Assembly (NCBI GenBank): GCA_030848545.1
Contig: JAVDCA010000001.1
Span: 186,001 to 250,000, forward strand
Source of the DNA: Astrobacterium formosum
GTDB lineage: Bacteria; Pseudomonadota; Alphaproteobacteria; Rhizobiales; Xanthobacteraceae
Length of the DNA: 64,000 nt
Reading direction: 5' to 3'
Position 1 is the first letter of the stretch, and every line of letters begins with the position of its first letter. Shown here in pieces: positions 1 through 7,988 of this stretch. A model generated the notes under the pieces. It saw only the letters and a program-made list of their open reading frames with translations. It was not told the origin of the DNA and searched no databases. Both the position numbers and the translations under genes were made by a program.

Positions 1-73
1 GGGCGAGTTCACGGTCTCCTACTGACTCCCGAGGAGCGAATCGACGAAGCAATATGGCCCTTTCTTCATCGCC

Positions 74-104
74 CTGGATTGCTGCGCTCCGCTCGCAATG
101 ACGG
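74..104. repeat. Possible short intergenic repeat fragment
   Basis: The stretch before the first gene reads as a short imperfect palindrome in which ATTGC and GCAAT flank alternating GCGCTCCGC-type sequence. Sequences of this style are common between genes in rhizobial genomes, which is recalled knowledge and not a search result. Positions 1-123 contain no other feature I can support. Confidence 0.3.
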
Positions 105-123
105 CCACTGAGATTTCCGACCT

Positions 124-681
124 TCACTCCGGCCGCGGTTCGGGCTTTGCCTCCATGAGCGGCATGCCGGCGGCCTGCCAGGCGTCGGTGCCGTCCGGGT
201 ACCAGATGACGTTCGGATATCCGAGCGCGAGCGCGCGCTTGGCCGCATTCCAGGACATCCAGCAGTCCGCGAGACAATAGAAGAGGAGCGGCCTGGAACG
301 GTCGCCGCCGGTGGCGCGGGCGAGGCCATGGGCGAAGTATTCGGCCATGGCGGGCGCGAGTTCCCCGTATCCGGTATCGGGCAGAAAAACGCTGCCCGGC
401 ACGTTGAAACGCGGCTTGTCGCGCCAGATCGTGCCGGCGGGGAGGCCACGCGGCCGCGGTGCCTGCGGCATCACGTCGACGAACACGGCGCCGCCTTGCC
501 GCCACAGGTCGGCGGCTTGCGCGGTCGAGACCGTGCGGGCGCCGTCGAGGCCTTTCGGCACCGGTGCGCGGTAGTCGTGCGTGCGATAGCCGGGCGGCTG
601 GGGAACGTCATCCGCAGCGTTGGCTCCGCAGGTGGCCAGGGCCAACGCGAATAGCAGGGCGGCGGCGCCCCGCGCCGTCAT
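124..681 (-). CDS. PQQ-dependent catabolism-associated CXXCW-type protein
   Basis: Exported 185-residue protein of the rhodanese-like family found beside PQQ-dependent alcohol dehydrogenases (the PQQ-associated CXXCW motif family). A hydrophobic signal segment covers about residues 5-22. The signature Cys136-x3-Cys140-Trp141, then SWNAAKRAL and a GYPNVIWYPDGTDAW-like end, is characteristic. The precise role is unknown; a periplasmic redox or maturation function for the quinoprotein is usually inferred. The ATG was chosen because it overlaps the xoxJ stop by four bases (ATGA), marking translational coupling as the last gene of the xoxFGJ operon. Confidence 0.85.
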   Translation of the reverse strand: MTARGAAALLFALALATCGANAADDVPQPPGYRTHDYRAPVPKGLDGARTVSTAQAADLWRQGGAVFVDVMPQAPRPRGLPAGTIWRDKPRFNVPGSVFLPDTGYGELAPAMAEYFAHGLARATGGDRSRPLLFYCLADCWMSWNAAKRALALGYPNVIWYPDGTDAWQAAGMPLMEAKPEPRPE

Positions 682-1592
682 TTCCCGGCGCCGGTCGTGG
701 CGATCGAACGGTTCTGTTCGTCCAGCAGCGGCACGCCGAAATCGATCAGGATCTTGTTGATCTCGATCTGATTCTCCTGGATCAGGCGGTTGAGCGTGCG
801 CTTCCACTCCTGGTCCGACATCCGCACCCCCATGGTGATCCGATAGGCGAGGCGCGGGCCCGACTGCTCCTTGACCAACGGCACCACGGTGAACGGAGGA
901 CTGTGTTGCTTGGCGTAGTAGCCGGCGATCGGGCCCCACAGCACGCCGGCATCGACGACGCCGGCCTCGATGTCGCGGATCATGTCCCGAGCGGGCGAAT
1001 CGACCCGCGTGTCGACGACCAGTTGGTAAGGCTTGGCCCCGGCCATCAGGCCGTACATGGCCATGAGTGTCGCCGGCGGCGTGCCGGCGACGATACCGAT
1101 ATGCTTGTCCTTCAGGCGCGGATCGGCGAGATGGTCGACGCCGTCGAGGCCGATGCCCGGCTTGAACACCAGCGCGTAAGCCGTGCGGTAATACGGATTG
1201 GTGCCCTGCACGAGTTCCGCCCCCTGCGGAGAACCCATGACGACGTCACAGCGATATGCGCCGAGCGTGTTGCGCACGAAGCCGAGCGTTTGCGGGTACC
1301 AGGTGTAGGACAGCCTCTTGCCGAGCTTTCTGGCGACCAGTTCCGCCAGCTTGTTTTCGAAGCCGGCTTCGCCCTGGGTGGAGAACGGCATGTTGTTCGG
1401 ATCGGCGCAGACGCGCAGCACCTCGGGGTCGATCAGTTCGATCGACAGGGCGCTGCCGGCGTCGGGGGAGGGCAACACTTCGGGCGGCGGCGTCTGTGCG
1501 GACAATGTCGGCGAAAACAAGCACAGCGAAACGAACGCGCCCGAAACGAACGCGCCCAGGGACGCGACGGCGGTCATCCGGCAATAGCGCAT
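678..1592 (-). CDS. xoxJ: XoxJ-like periplasmic binding protein of methanol oxidation
   Basis: A 304-residue periplasmic solute-binding-fold protein related to MxaJ/XoxJ. A signal peptide lies at about residues 5-33. The mature part opens with the typical LRVCADPNNMPFS motif and carries the two-lobed binding-protein fold to the end. XoxJ is thought to help activate or assemble lanthanide methanol dehydrogenase and not to import a solute; that is family knowledge. The start has a GGGAGA ribosome site seven bases upstream. An upstream in-frame start would add 36 residues overlapping xoxG and was rejected. It lies between xoxG and the Cys-x3-Cys-Trp gene. Confidence 0.88.
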   Translation of the reverse strand: MRYCRMTAVASLGAFVSGAFVSLCLFSPTLSAQTPPPEVLPSPDAGSALSIELIDPEVLRVCADPNNMPFSTQGEAGFENKLAELVARKLGKRLSYTWYPQTLGFVRNTLGAYRCDVVMGSPQGAELVQGTNPYYRTAYALVFKPGIGLDGVDHLADPRLKDKHIGIVAGTPPATLMAMYGLMAGAKPYQLVVDTRVDSPARDMIRDIEAGVVDAGVLWGPIAGYYAKQHSPPFTVVPLVKEQSGPRLAYRITMGVRMSDQEWKRTLNRLIQENQIEINKILIDFGVPLLDEQNRSIATTGAGK

Positions 1593-1671
1593 GGGGTCTC
1601 CCTGAGCGATCGAAACAGGGCCGAGCCGGCCCGCCTCGCGCAGGCGGGGCCGTCTCGCTCGCCCGCCGGCG

Positions 1672-2199
1672 TCACTGTGTCGGCAGGCAGTCCTTCTCAT
1701 GCTTCTTGGCGGCCTCCGCCTTGTCCTCGCGTTTGGCCGGCCGGCCGCGCGGGAGGGCGTCGTTGCCCCGCGCCCGCAAATAGACGAACAGGTCGTCCAC
1801 GTAGCACATCACGTTCGGGTTGGTGCCGAAGGCCGGCATGACGCTTTCCCGCGCCGTGTTGACGACCTGGCGGCCCGACGCGATGACGCCGATGAAGTCG
1901 TCATAGGTCAGGGTCTTGGCCGAATCCTTCAATGCCGGCGCGTAGGTCGAGCCTTCGCCGTCGGGACCGTGGCAGACGTGGCAGTCCGAGTGATAGCGGC
2001 GAAAGCCCGAATAGGTGAACCAGTCCACCGTTCCGTCGGTCTGGATCTTGTAGGTCGGGTTGCCGTTCTTGTCGAAATACTTGCCGCCCTCTTCCTTGAC
2101 GGCGGCGGGGTCGCCGGAGGCGTCGGCAGAAACCGGCGCGCCCTGCAGGATGGTGACCGCCACGATGGCGAGCATCCCGCCGATCATACGCATGTGCAC
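1672..2199 (-). CDS. xoxG: Cytochrome c of lanthanide methanol dehydrogenase (XoxG)
   Basis: Small exported c-type cytochrome of 175 residues that accepts electrons from XoxF and passes them to the respiratory chain. A signal peptide spans about residues 1-25. The single haem site is Cys73-His-Val-Cys76-His77, and Met121 in the motif SVMPAFGTN is the likely axial ligand. The lysine-rich tail ends in a lone cysteine. The GTG start at 2199 has an AGGGA site six to seven bases upstream; the ATG two codons later is the alternative. It lies about 100 bases downstream of xoxF, the standard order for this locus. Confidence 0.9.
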   Translation of the reverse strand: MHMRMIGGMLAIVAVTILQGAPVSADASGDPAAVKEEGGKYFDKNGNPTYKIQTDGTVDWFTYSGFRRYHSDCHVCHGPDGEGSTYAPALKDSAKTLTYDDFIGVIASGRQVVNTARESVMPAFGTNPNVMCYVDDLFVYLRARGNDALPRGRPAKREDKAEAAKKHEKDCLPTQ

Positions 2200-2299
2200 G
2201 AACAGTCCCTCGCGATTTCAAGTCATGGCAGGTTCCGGCGCGCCTGCGTGAAGCAGGACGCGCCGGACGTGTCATTTCAAAACGCCGTGGGACGACGCT

Positions 2300-4111
2300 C
2301 TAGTTGCCGGCCGGCAGCGCGAACACGGTGAGCTGGCCGCCCAGCGCCGTGTAGTTGCTCAAGGCCGCATAGCCGCCGACCGCGCCGAGACCGGCGTTGG
2401 GATCGGTCAGTCCGGCCGCCAGCCCGATGCCGGCCCAGCCACCGACACCCGACAGGATGGCGATGTACTGACGGCCGTTATGCTCGTAGGTGTTGACGTT
2501 GCCGATGATGCCCGACGGCGTCTTGAACTTGTAGAGTTCCTTGCCGGTCTTGGCGTCGACGGCCTTCAGGTAGCCTTCGAGCGTGCCGTAGAACACCACG
2601 CCGCCGGCGGTCGCGAGCGCCCCGGACCAGGCCGAGAACTGCTCCTTGTTCGACCACACGATCTTGCCCGTGGTGGCGTCCCAAGCGATGAAGTTGCCCA
2701 TGTGGCTTTCACCCTTGGGCGGATACATGGACAGGGTGGCGCCCACATAGGGCTGACCCGCCGTGTAGCTCACCTTGAAGGGCTCGTAGTCCATGCAGAC
2801 ATGGTTGGTGGGCACGTAGAACAGCTTGGTATCCGGCGAGAAGGCCGCCGGCTGCTGGTCCTTGGTACCGAGCGCCGCCGGGCAGACGCCCTTGGTGTTG
2901 ACGTCCTCGCCATTGTGCTCGGTCGAGTACTGCGAGACCACGGTGGGCCGGCCGTACTTGGGCGAGTTCTTGTTCATGTCGACGCCGGTCGTCCAGTTCA
3001 CCACCGGATCGTACTTCTCGGCGACGAGCAGTTCGCCGGTGTCGCGGTCCATGGTGTAGGCGAGGCCGTTGCGGTCGAAATGAACGAGGGTCTTGCGCGT
3101 GGTGCCGCCCATCTGCAGGTCGGCGAGGATCATCTCGTTGACGCCGTCATAGTCCCACTCGTCGTGGGGGGTCATCTGATAGACCCACTTGGCCATGCCG
3201 GTATCGGGATTGCGGGCGAAGATGGTCATCGACCACTTGTTGTCGCCCGGGCGCTGCTTCGGATTCCAGGTCGAGGGATTGCCGGAGCCGTAATAAACGA
3301 GATCGAGCTGCGGGTCGTAGGAGATCCAGCCCCAGGTGCAGCCGCCGCCGATTTTCCACTGGTCGCCCTGCCAGGTCTTGATGCTGGAGTCCTTGCCGAC
3401 CGGCTTGCCGAGTTCGGTCGTCTTGACCGGGTCGAGCAGGATCTGGTCATCGGGCCCGCTCGAATAGGCACGCCAGGCCTGCTTGCCGGTCTTCAAGTCG
3501 TAGGCAGTCAGGTGACACGCCACGCCGAACTCGCCGCCCGACGTTCCGACCAGAACCTTGTCCTTGACGACGAGCGGCGACGAGGTGCCGGTCTGTCCCT
3601 TGGACGGATCGCCATTGACGGCGGTCCAGGCGACCTTGCCGGTCTTGGCATCGAGCGCCACCAGCTTGTCGTCGGCCTGATGCAGGAAGATCATTCCGTC
3701 GCCGTAGGCGACGCCGCGATTGACGGTGTCGCAGCACATCACCGGAATGACGTTCGGATCCTGCTTGGGCTCGTATTTCCAGACGATCTTGCCGTCGTTC
3801 TTGAGGTCGAGGGCGTAGACGATGTTCGGGAACGGCGTGTGCACATACATCATGTCGCCGATCACCAGCGGATTGCCCTCGTGCCCGCGCAGCACGCCGG
3901 TCGAGAACGTCCATGCGACCTGCAGTTTGCCGACGTTCTGGGCGGTGATCTGGTTGAGCTTGGAATAGCGCGTATTGGCGTAGTCGCCCGCCGGCTGTGC
4001 CCATTCCTTGGGGTTCTGTTGTCTTTGGATCAGATCTTGATTCGCGAGGGCACTGCCCGTCGCGAACACCGCGGCCGCACCGACACAAATAGAGACAAGA
4101 GATGCGCGCAT
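2300..4111 (-). CDS. xoxF: Lanthanide-dependent methanol dehydrogenase XoxF
   Basis: PQQ-dependent periplasmic alcohol dehydrogenase of 603 residues that oxidises methanol. The signal peptide ends near Ala23. The eight-bladed propeller family features are clear: adjacent Cys126-Cys127, Glu194, Asn278 and the catalytic Asp320. Asp322, two residues after the catalytic Asp (WDYDG), is the extra ligand that marks lanthanide-dependent XoxF; calcium-dependent MxaF has alanine there. No MxaF small-subunit gene is nearby. A GGAGG site precedes the start by six bases. It is the first gene of the operon xoxF-xoxG-xoxJ-CXXCW. I did not assign the XoxF subclade. Confidence 0.96.
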   Translation of the reverse strand: MRASLVSICVGAAAVFATGSALANQDLIQRQQNPKEWAQPAGDYANTRYSKLNQITAQNVGKLQVAWTFSTGVLRGHEGNPLVIGDMMYVHTPFPNIVYALDLKNDGKIVWKYEPKQDPNVIPVMCCDTVNRGVAYGDGMIFLHQADDKLVALDAKTGKVAWTAVNGDPSKGQTGTSSPLVVKDKVLVGTSGGEFGVACHLTAYDLKTGKQAWRAYSSGPDDQILLDPVKTTELGKPVGKDSSIKTWQGDQWKIGGGCTWGWISYDPQLDLVYYGSGNPSTWNPKQRPGDNKWSMTIFARNPDTGMAKWVYQMTPHDEWDYDGVNEMILADLQMGGTTRKTLVHFDRNGLAYTMDRDTGELLVAEKYDPVVNWTTGVDMNKNSPKYGRPTVVSQYSTEHNGEDVNTKGVCPAALGTKDQQPAAFSPDTKLFYVPTNHVCMDYEPFKVSYTAGQPYVGATLSMYPPKGESHMGNFIAWDATTGKIVWSNKEQFSAWSGALATAGGVVFYGTLEGYLKAVDAKTGKELYKFKTPSGIIGNVNTYEHNGRQYIAILSGVGGWAGIGLAAGLTDPNAGLGAVGGYAALSNYTALGGQLTVFALPAGN

Positions 4112-4233
4112 TCATGTCCTCCCTGGCAACTTTGTCGTTGTCACGGGTTGGTCGACGCATGACGGCCATTCGGCCGAACGTCGGCGCCCGTTCGATGGGG
4201 AAGAGTTTCCGGCAGCGTGTCACAGCAGCGCGT

Positions 4234-4253
4234 GGCACGGGCACATCCGTGCC
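4234..4253. promoter_or_regulatory. Inverted repeat GGCACGG-N6-CCGTGCC upstream of xoxF
   Basis: Perfect 7-base arms separated by six bases, about 125 bases upstream of the xoxF start. The symmetry suits a dimeric regulator or a small hairpin. No protein is assigned. Confidence 0.4.
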
Positions 4254-4431
4254 CCGCCCAGCCTACGAAGAAACGTCGGCATTCCCTGTTAGACCGACGC
4301 CCTTGAAGCCGGAAACGTGGTTGCAGTCTATGCTTGTAATTTTCCGATCGCAATACCAACGTGCAATCGTCGACGCTGCGAACGGCCGCGCGACACGAAC
4401 GCGGAGAGGTTGCCGCTTCGTCTCATTCACG

Positions 4432-4466
4432 AGCCCGTGAATCTCACATGAGCCCGTGAAATCTCG
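4432..4466 (+). promoter_or_regulatory. Direct repeat GAGCCCGTGA(A)ATCTC upstream of the metallohydrolase gene
   Basis: Two copies, 4432-4446 and 4451-4466, differ by a single inserted A. They are spaced 19 bases start to start, close to two helical turns, and end 34 bases before the start codon. They could be tandem sites for a regulator. Confidence 0.4.
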
Positions 4467-4500
4467 CCAAGATCTCTGCCCACGTTCGTGACGAGTCAAA

Positions 4501-5448
4501 ATGATGGGACGTCTGTTGCGCACGGTCGTACGGTTCGCGCTTGCAGCAATCATCGTGACGATGGCGGCAGCACCGGTGCGTGCCCAGGCGGCGGCGCTGG
4601 CGGTGAGCGAAATCGCTCCGGGCGTGTTCGTCCATATGGGCGAAATGGCGCTGATGACGCGCGCCAATCGCGGCGGCATCGCCAATCTGGGATTCGTGGT
4701 CGGCGAGGAGGTGGTGGCGGTCATCGATACCGGTGGCAGTGTGGAGGAGGGGCGAGCTCTCCTGGCTGCCGTGCGGGCGCGCACCTCAAAGCCGGTCCGC
4801 TACGTGGTCAACACCCACGTGCATCCCGACCACATGTTCGGCAATGCAGCATTCGCCCAGGAGGGAACCGAATTCGTCGGTCATCGCAATCTGCCGCGGG
4901 CGCTGGCGGCGCGCGGTACCTTCTATCTCGACACGTTCCGCCGCGTTCTCGGCGCCGAGCTGATGGCGGATGTGAGAATCATCGCGCCCACTCGGCTGGT
5001 CGAGAGCGAGACTAAGATTGATCTCGGCGGCCGCACGCTCGTCCTCAAGGCGTGGCCGGCGGCGCATACCGATCACGACCTCACCGTGCTCGACCGGTCG
5101 ACCGGCACCCTGTTCGCCGGCGACCTGATCGTGGCCCGGCACGTGCCGGTGCTCGACGGCAGTCTGCGCGGCTGGCAGGCCGTGCTGCGGGAACTTGCCG
5201 CCGGTCCGGCGGTGCGCGTGGTGCCCGGCCATGGTCCGGTATTGGACGACTGGCGTCCGGCCATCGACCAGCAACTGCGTTACTTCGAGCGACTGGCGCA
5301 GGATGTCCGCGCCCTGATCGACCGCGGCGCACCCATTTCGGCCGCCGCCGGCACGGCGGCCCAAAACGAAAAGTCTTTGTGGGCGTTGTTCGAGGACTAT
5401 AATGCCCGCAATGCTACGGCGGCCTACGCCGAGATCGAATGGGAGTGA
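4501..5448 (+). CDS. Quinoprotein relay system zinc metallohydrolase
   Basis: Exported metallo-beta-lactamase-fold protein of 315 residues, of the group found only with quinoprotein dehydrogenases (quinoprotein relay metallohydrolase). The signal peptide covers about residues 1-30. The zinc motif is His106-x-His108-x-Asp110-His111 ([11 protein letters not shown]), followed by an AHTDHD segment and a C-terminal PGHGPV loop. Its substrate is unknown; linkage to PQQ metabolism is inferred from genomic association. It is divergent from xoxF and probably co-transcribed with the SoxYZ-like gene 39 bases downstream. Confidence 0.88.
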   Translation: MMGRLLRTVVRFALAAIIVTMAAAPVRAQAAALAVSEIAPGVFVHMGEMALMTRANRGGIANLGFVVGEEVVAVIDTGGSVEEGRALLAAVRARTSKPVRYVVNTHVHPDHMFGNAAFAQEGTEFVGHRNLPRALAARGTFYLDTFRRVLGAELMADVRIIAPTRLVESETKIDLGGRTLVLKAWPAAHTDHDLTVLDRSTGTLFAGDLIVARHVPVLDGSLRGWQAVLRELAAGPAVRVVPGHGPVLDDWRPAIDQQLRYFERLAQDVRALIDRGAPISAAAGTAAQNEKSLWALFEDYNARNATAAYAEIEWE

Positions 5449-5487
5449 GATGCCGGCCGCCGGCGATCGGACCCAAGGAGACGCCCC

Positions 5488-6306
5488 ATGCCCGTACTGC
5501 AGTTTCGTCTGCCTGCTTTTGCGTTCGCGATCGCAACAGTCATCACCGCGCCGGCCCTGGCCGAAACGAAGGACCCCTGGCCAGACCTTGCCCGCGACGT
5601 CTTCGACCATCGCCCGCTCGCCGACGGCACCGGCATCATCAGCATCGAGATGCCGGCGCGCGCCGAGGATGCGGCCCTCGTACCGGTGACCTTGCGGGCG
5701 CAACTGCCGGCCGGTGATGCCCGCGCCATCAAGTCCGTAACCCTGATCATCGACGAGAATCCGGCGCCGGTCGCCGCCACCTTTACGATCGGCGGGAGTG
5801 CGACCACGGCCGCCATCGCGACACGGGTGCGCGTCAACGCCTACACCAACGTGCATGCCGTGGCCGAGCTCAGCGACGGCGCGCTCTATATGGTCGAGAC
5901 CTACGTGAAGGCCTCGGGCGGCTGCTCGGCGCCGGCGGCGAAGAACGCCGAGGAGGCCCGCAAGGGCATGGGCGAAATGCGCTTCCGTCAGTTCGCGTCC
6001 GCCGATGTGGCGCCGATGAGTCGGCTGCGCGAAGCCCAGATCATGATCCGCCATCCCAACAATTCCGGCCTGCAGATGGACCAGGTGACCCGCGCCTACG
6101 CGCCGGCCCATTTCGTCCAGACCGTCAAGGTGTGGCAGGGCGACGAACTGGTGCTGGCGATGGAGGGCGGCATTTCGTTGTCGGAGGACCCCAACATCCG
6201 CTTCAGCTACGTGCCCAACGGCGCCAAGACGTTCCGGGTCGAAGCGCGCGACACCGAGGAATTGGTATTCAAGGGCGAGTGGCCCGTGGAGGCCTCGGCG
6301 ATGTGA
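5488..6306 (+). CDS. Quinoprotein dehydrogenase-associated SoxYZ-like carrier
   Basis: Exported 272-residue protein that fuses SoxY-like and SoxZ-like domains. The signal peptide ends near residue 25. The SoxY-type carrier cysteine is Cys146 in the motif SGGCSAP, which here is internal because the SoxZ-like immunoglobulin-fold domain follows (about residues 160-272). In sulfur oxidisers this cysteine carries the substrate. In this fused family, linked to PQQ dehydrogenases, the cargo is unknown. An AAGGAG site precedes the ATG. It forms a two-gene unit with the metallohydrolase. Confidence 0.85.
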   Translation: MPVLQFRLPAFAFAIATVITAPALAETKDPWPDLARDVFDHRPLADGTGIISIEMPARAEDAALVPVTLRAQLPAGDARAIKSVTLIIDENPAPVAATFTIGGSATTAAIATRVRVNAYTNVHAVAELSDGALYMVETYVKASGGCSAPAAKNAEEARKGMGEMRFRQFASADVAPMSRLREAQIMIRHPNNSGLQMDQVTRAYAPAHFVQTVKVWQGDELVLAMEGGISLSEDPNIRFSYVPNGAKTFRVEARDTEELVFKGEWPVEASAM

Positions 6307-6323
6307 CCCGGCGTTGCCGGGTC
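6305..6323. terminator. Bidirectional hairpin between convergent genes
   Basis: Perfect 8-base stem GACCCGGC / GCCGGGTC with a GTT loop, starting inside the stop codon of the SoxYZ-like gene and ending seven bases before the stop of the convergent minus-strand gene. There is no T-run on either side, so termination efficiency is uncertain. Confidence 0.6.
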
Positions 6324-6330
6324 GAAGCCA

Positions 6331-6687
6331 TCAAAAGCATCGCACCTCGGCTTCCGCCTGTGCCTGACGCAGGTCGTTCAGTGCCGCCCGCGCCGGCTCG
6401 GGGGTGCGGAAGATGGATGCGCGCTCGCCGAGGGCCTGGGACATGCTCATGACGGTCTCGGCGGCGACATAGCGTTCGTACGGCAACAGCGACGCGATGA
6501 CGTCGATGGAACACGAGCACTGGTCGAGAGCATGCCGGGTCTCGCCATTGGTCTTCATGCAGGCGAATACGTAGTCGGCGCGGGCCACGGTGGGATAATC
6601 GTTGAGGTCGGCGGCGCCGAGAGGCGCGGCGGTCGTGCCGAGGGCGAGCAGCGCAGCCCAGGTGCACGCGATCATCGATCGGACCAT
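6331..6687 (-). CDS. Small exported cysteine-containing protein of the xox locus, unknown function
   Basis: A 118-residue protein with a signal peptide (about residues 1-26, cleavage likely after an Ala-Ala). The mature part has four cysteines, Cys43, Cys57, Cys59 and Cys117 next to the C-terminus, suggesting two disulfides or a metal site. It reads ADYVFACMKTNG, then a CSCS motif. I do not recognise a characterised family. A ribosome site (AGGGAGGAA) lies just upstream. Its position beside the quinoprotein relay genes suggests a periplasmic accessory role in methanol oxidation, which is inference. Confidence 0.72.
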   Translation of the reverse strand: MVRSMIACTWAALLALGTTAAPLGAADLNDYPTVARADYVFACMKTNGETRHALDQCSCSIDVIASLLPYERYVAAETVMSMSQALGERASIFRTPEPARAALNDLRQAQAEAEVRCF

Positions 6688-6846
6688 TGGTTCCTCCCTG
6701 TGGGAACGGTATTTTCAATGATGATAGACGGTTGGACCGCACGCTCAAGTGGCGGCGCGAAGGTTGCCGCCTCCGTGTCCGCCCGCATGCGAAGGCCGGA
6801 CGGACGTGCCATAAGGGCATCGAAACAGTTCCCAACCGGTGGTTCC

Positions 6847-7542
6847 ATGCCCTTGCTGATTTTCGATTGCGACGGCGTCCTGGTCGATTCGGAGCCGATC
6901 GCCTGTGCGGCGTTCGCGCATGTGGTGACGTCGCTCGGCTATGCCATGACCACCGCGGATGTGGTGCGGGATTTCGGCGGCCGCAGTCTCACCGACGCCA
7001 CCAAGGAGGTGGAAAAGAGGCTCGGCCGTCCGGTTCCGGCCGCGACCTGGGAGCAGGCCGGCCGCGATCTCCTGGAGCGGTTTCGCTGCGAGCTTGAAGC
7101 CATGCCGGGTCTCCCGGAGGCCATATCGGCGCTTCCATATCCGCGCTGCGTCGCCTCCTCGTCGGTGCCGGACCGCATTCGCGTGTCGCTCGAAGTGACC
7201 GGCCTGGCGCCATTGTTCGGACCGCATGTTTTCAGCGCCGTTCAGGTCAGGCGCGGCAAGCCGGCGCCGGACCTCTTCCTGTTCGCGGCCGAGCAGATGG
7301 GCCATGCGGCGGCGGAGGCGGTGGTGATCGAGGATTCGGTCTTCGGAATCCGCGCTGCCCGCGCGGCCGGCATGGCGGCGATCGGATTCGTGGGGGGTGG
7401 CCATGCCACCGCGGCTCTCGCCTCCGAACTCACCAAGGCCGGCGCCGACGTGATCATTTCCACCATGGCGGCACTGCCGGCGGCCGTCGGATCACTGGTC
7501 GGGCGGGCCGCGAGCGTGCCCGAGACGCGACCAGGCATTTGA
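6847..7542 (+). CDS. HAD-superfamily phosphatase (subfamily IA)
   Basis: Cytoplasmic 231-residue hydrolase with the nucleophile motif DCDGVLVDSE at residues 7-16, an alpha-helical cap at about residues 17-85, motif II Ser near residues 100-105 (ASSSVPDR), a GKPAPD lysine near residue 138 and the acidic motif IEDSVFGI near residue 160. This pattern fits the phosphoglycolate phosphatase/beta-phosphoglucomutase group. The substrate cannot be read. The ATG at 6847 begins directly at the beta strand before the nucleophile, so the longer upstream frame was rejected. It is divergent from the 118-residue protein. Confidence 0.85.
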   Translation: MPLLIFDCDGVLVDSEPIACAAFAHVVTSLGYAMTTADVVRDFGGRSLTDATKEVEKRLGRPVPAATWEQAGRDLLERFRCELEAMPGLPEAISALPYPRCVASSSVPDRIRVSLEVTGLAPLFGPHVFSAVQVRRGKPAPDLFLFAAEQMGHAAAEAVVIEDSVFGIRAARAAGMAAIGFVGGGHATAALASELTKAGADVIISTMAALPAAVGSLVGRAASVPETRPGI

Positions 7543-7603
7543 ATCCCCGAGGCGCCACCATACGGGGCGCTACTTCATACCGAACTCGGCCGCTCAATTC
7601 CTT

Positions 7604-7678
7604 CGTGCCCAGGACGCGATCCGTCGCACCACTCCGCTGCGCTTCGCTCCGCTGCGTGCTGCGCCGCGCCCGGGCACG
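7604..7678. repeat. Imperfect inverted repeat between convergent genes
   Basis: CGTGCCC-AGGACGCG on the left and CGCGCCCGGGCACG on the right can pair imperfectly, with pyrimidine-rich CTGCGCTTCGCTCCGCTGCG-type repeats between them. It sits in the 165-base gap between the HAD gene and the 69-residue gene and could be a terminator or a degenerate rhizobial-type repeat. Confidence 0.35.
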
Positions 7679-7707
7679 GAAGCGGAACTGATAAGCCGAA
7701 TTTGATA

Positions 7708-7917
7708 TCAGATCGCGCGGCTGCGGTCCGGATACTGGCACCGCCAGCGCACCGCCGTCCATTTCGGGTGTTCGTCGACCCATTTGGCGATGTAGGGCGG
7801 CGCCATCATGGCACATTGGGTCGTGCTGCCGGCATCGGCGAATTTCAGGTGCTCCTCCCGGCAGGCACCGGCATTCGCGAGGGTGCAGACGGTGACTACG
7901 ATCTCGATCAGTCCCAT
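7708..7917 (-). CDS. Conserved small protein of 69 residues, unknown function
   Basis: Short protein beginning MGLIEIVVTVCTLANAG, with cysteines at 11, 19, 35 and 60 and a tryptophan-rich end (KWVDEHPKWTAVRWRC). The pattern resembles small proteins I recall as widely conserved in Hyphomicrobiales, without known function. The four cysteines and hydrophobic N-terminus could mean export and two disulfides. The start at 7917 was chosen because the longer frame runs antisense-like through fhcC. It lies 71 bases downstream of fhcC on the same strand. Confidence 0.65.
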   Translation of the reverse strand: MGLIEIVVTVCTLANAGACREEHLKFADAGSTTQCAMMAPPYIAKWVDEHPKWTAVRWRCQYPDRSRAI

Positions 7918-7988
7918 GGCGTTTCTCCCGAGTCCGCCCGTACAGGCCCGCCCGCATCGTTGTTCAACGCCGGCACGAAGGCGCGGTT

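Larger units (their letters stand above)
4112..4500. promoter_or_regulatory. Divergent control region between xoxF and the relay metallohydrolase
   Basis: This 389-base gap holds no plausible gene and must contain the promoters for xoxF (leftward) and the metallohydrolase gene (rightward). Two structured elements are visible and listed separately: a 7-base inverted repeat at 4234-4253 and a 15-base direct repeat at 4432-4466. I could not place -35/-10 boxes with confidence. Confidence 0.6.

Noticed and set aside
2480-4162. 560-residue open frame on the plus strand opposite xoxF
   Set aside because: It is an antisense shadow of a clearly recognised gene; long antisense frames are expected at this GC content. 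No family resemblance.
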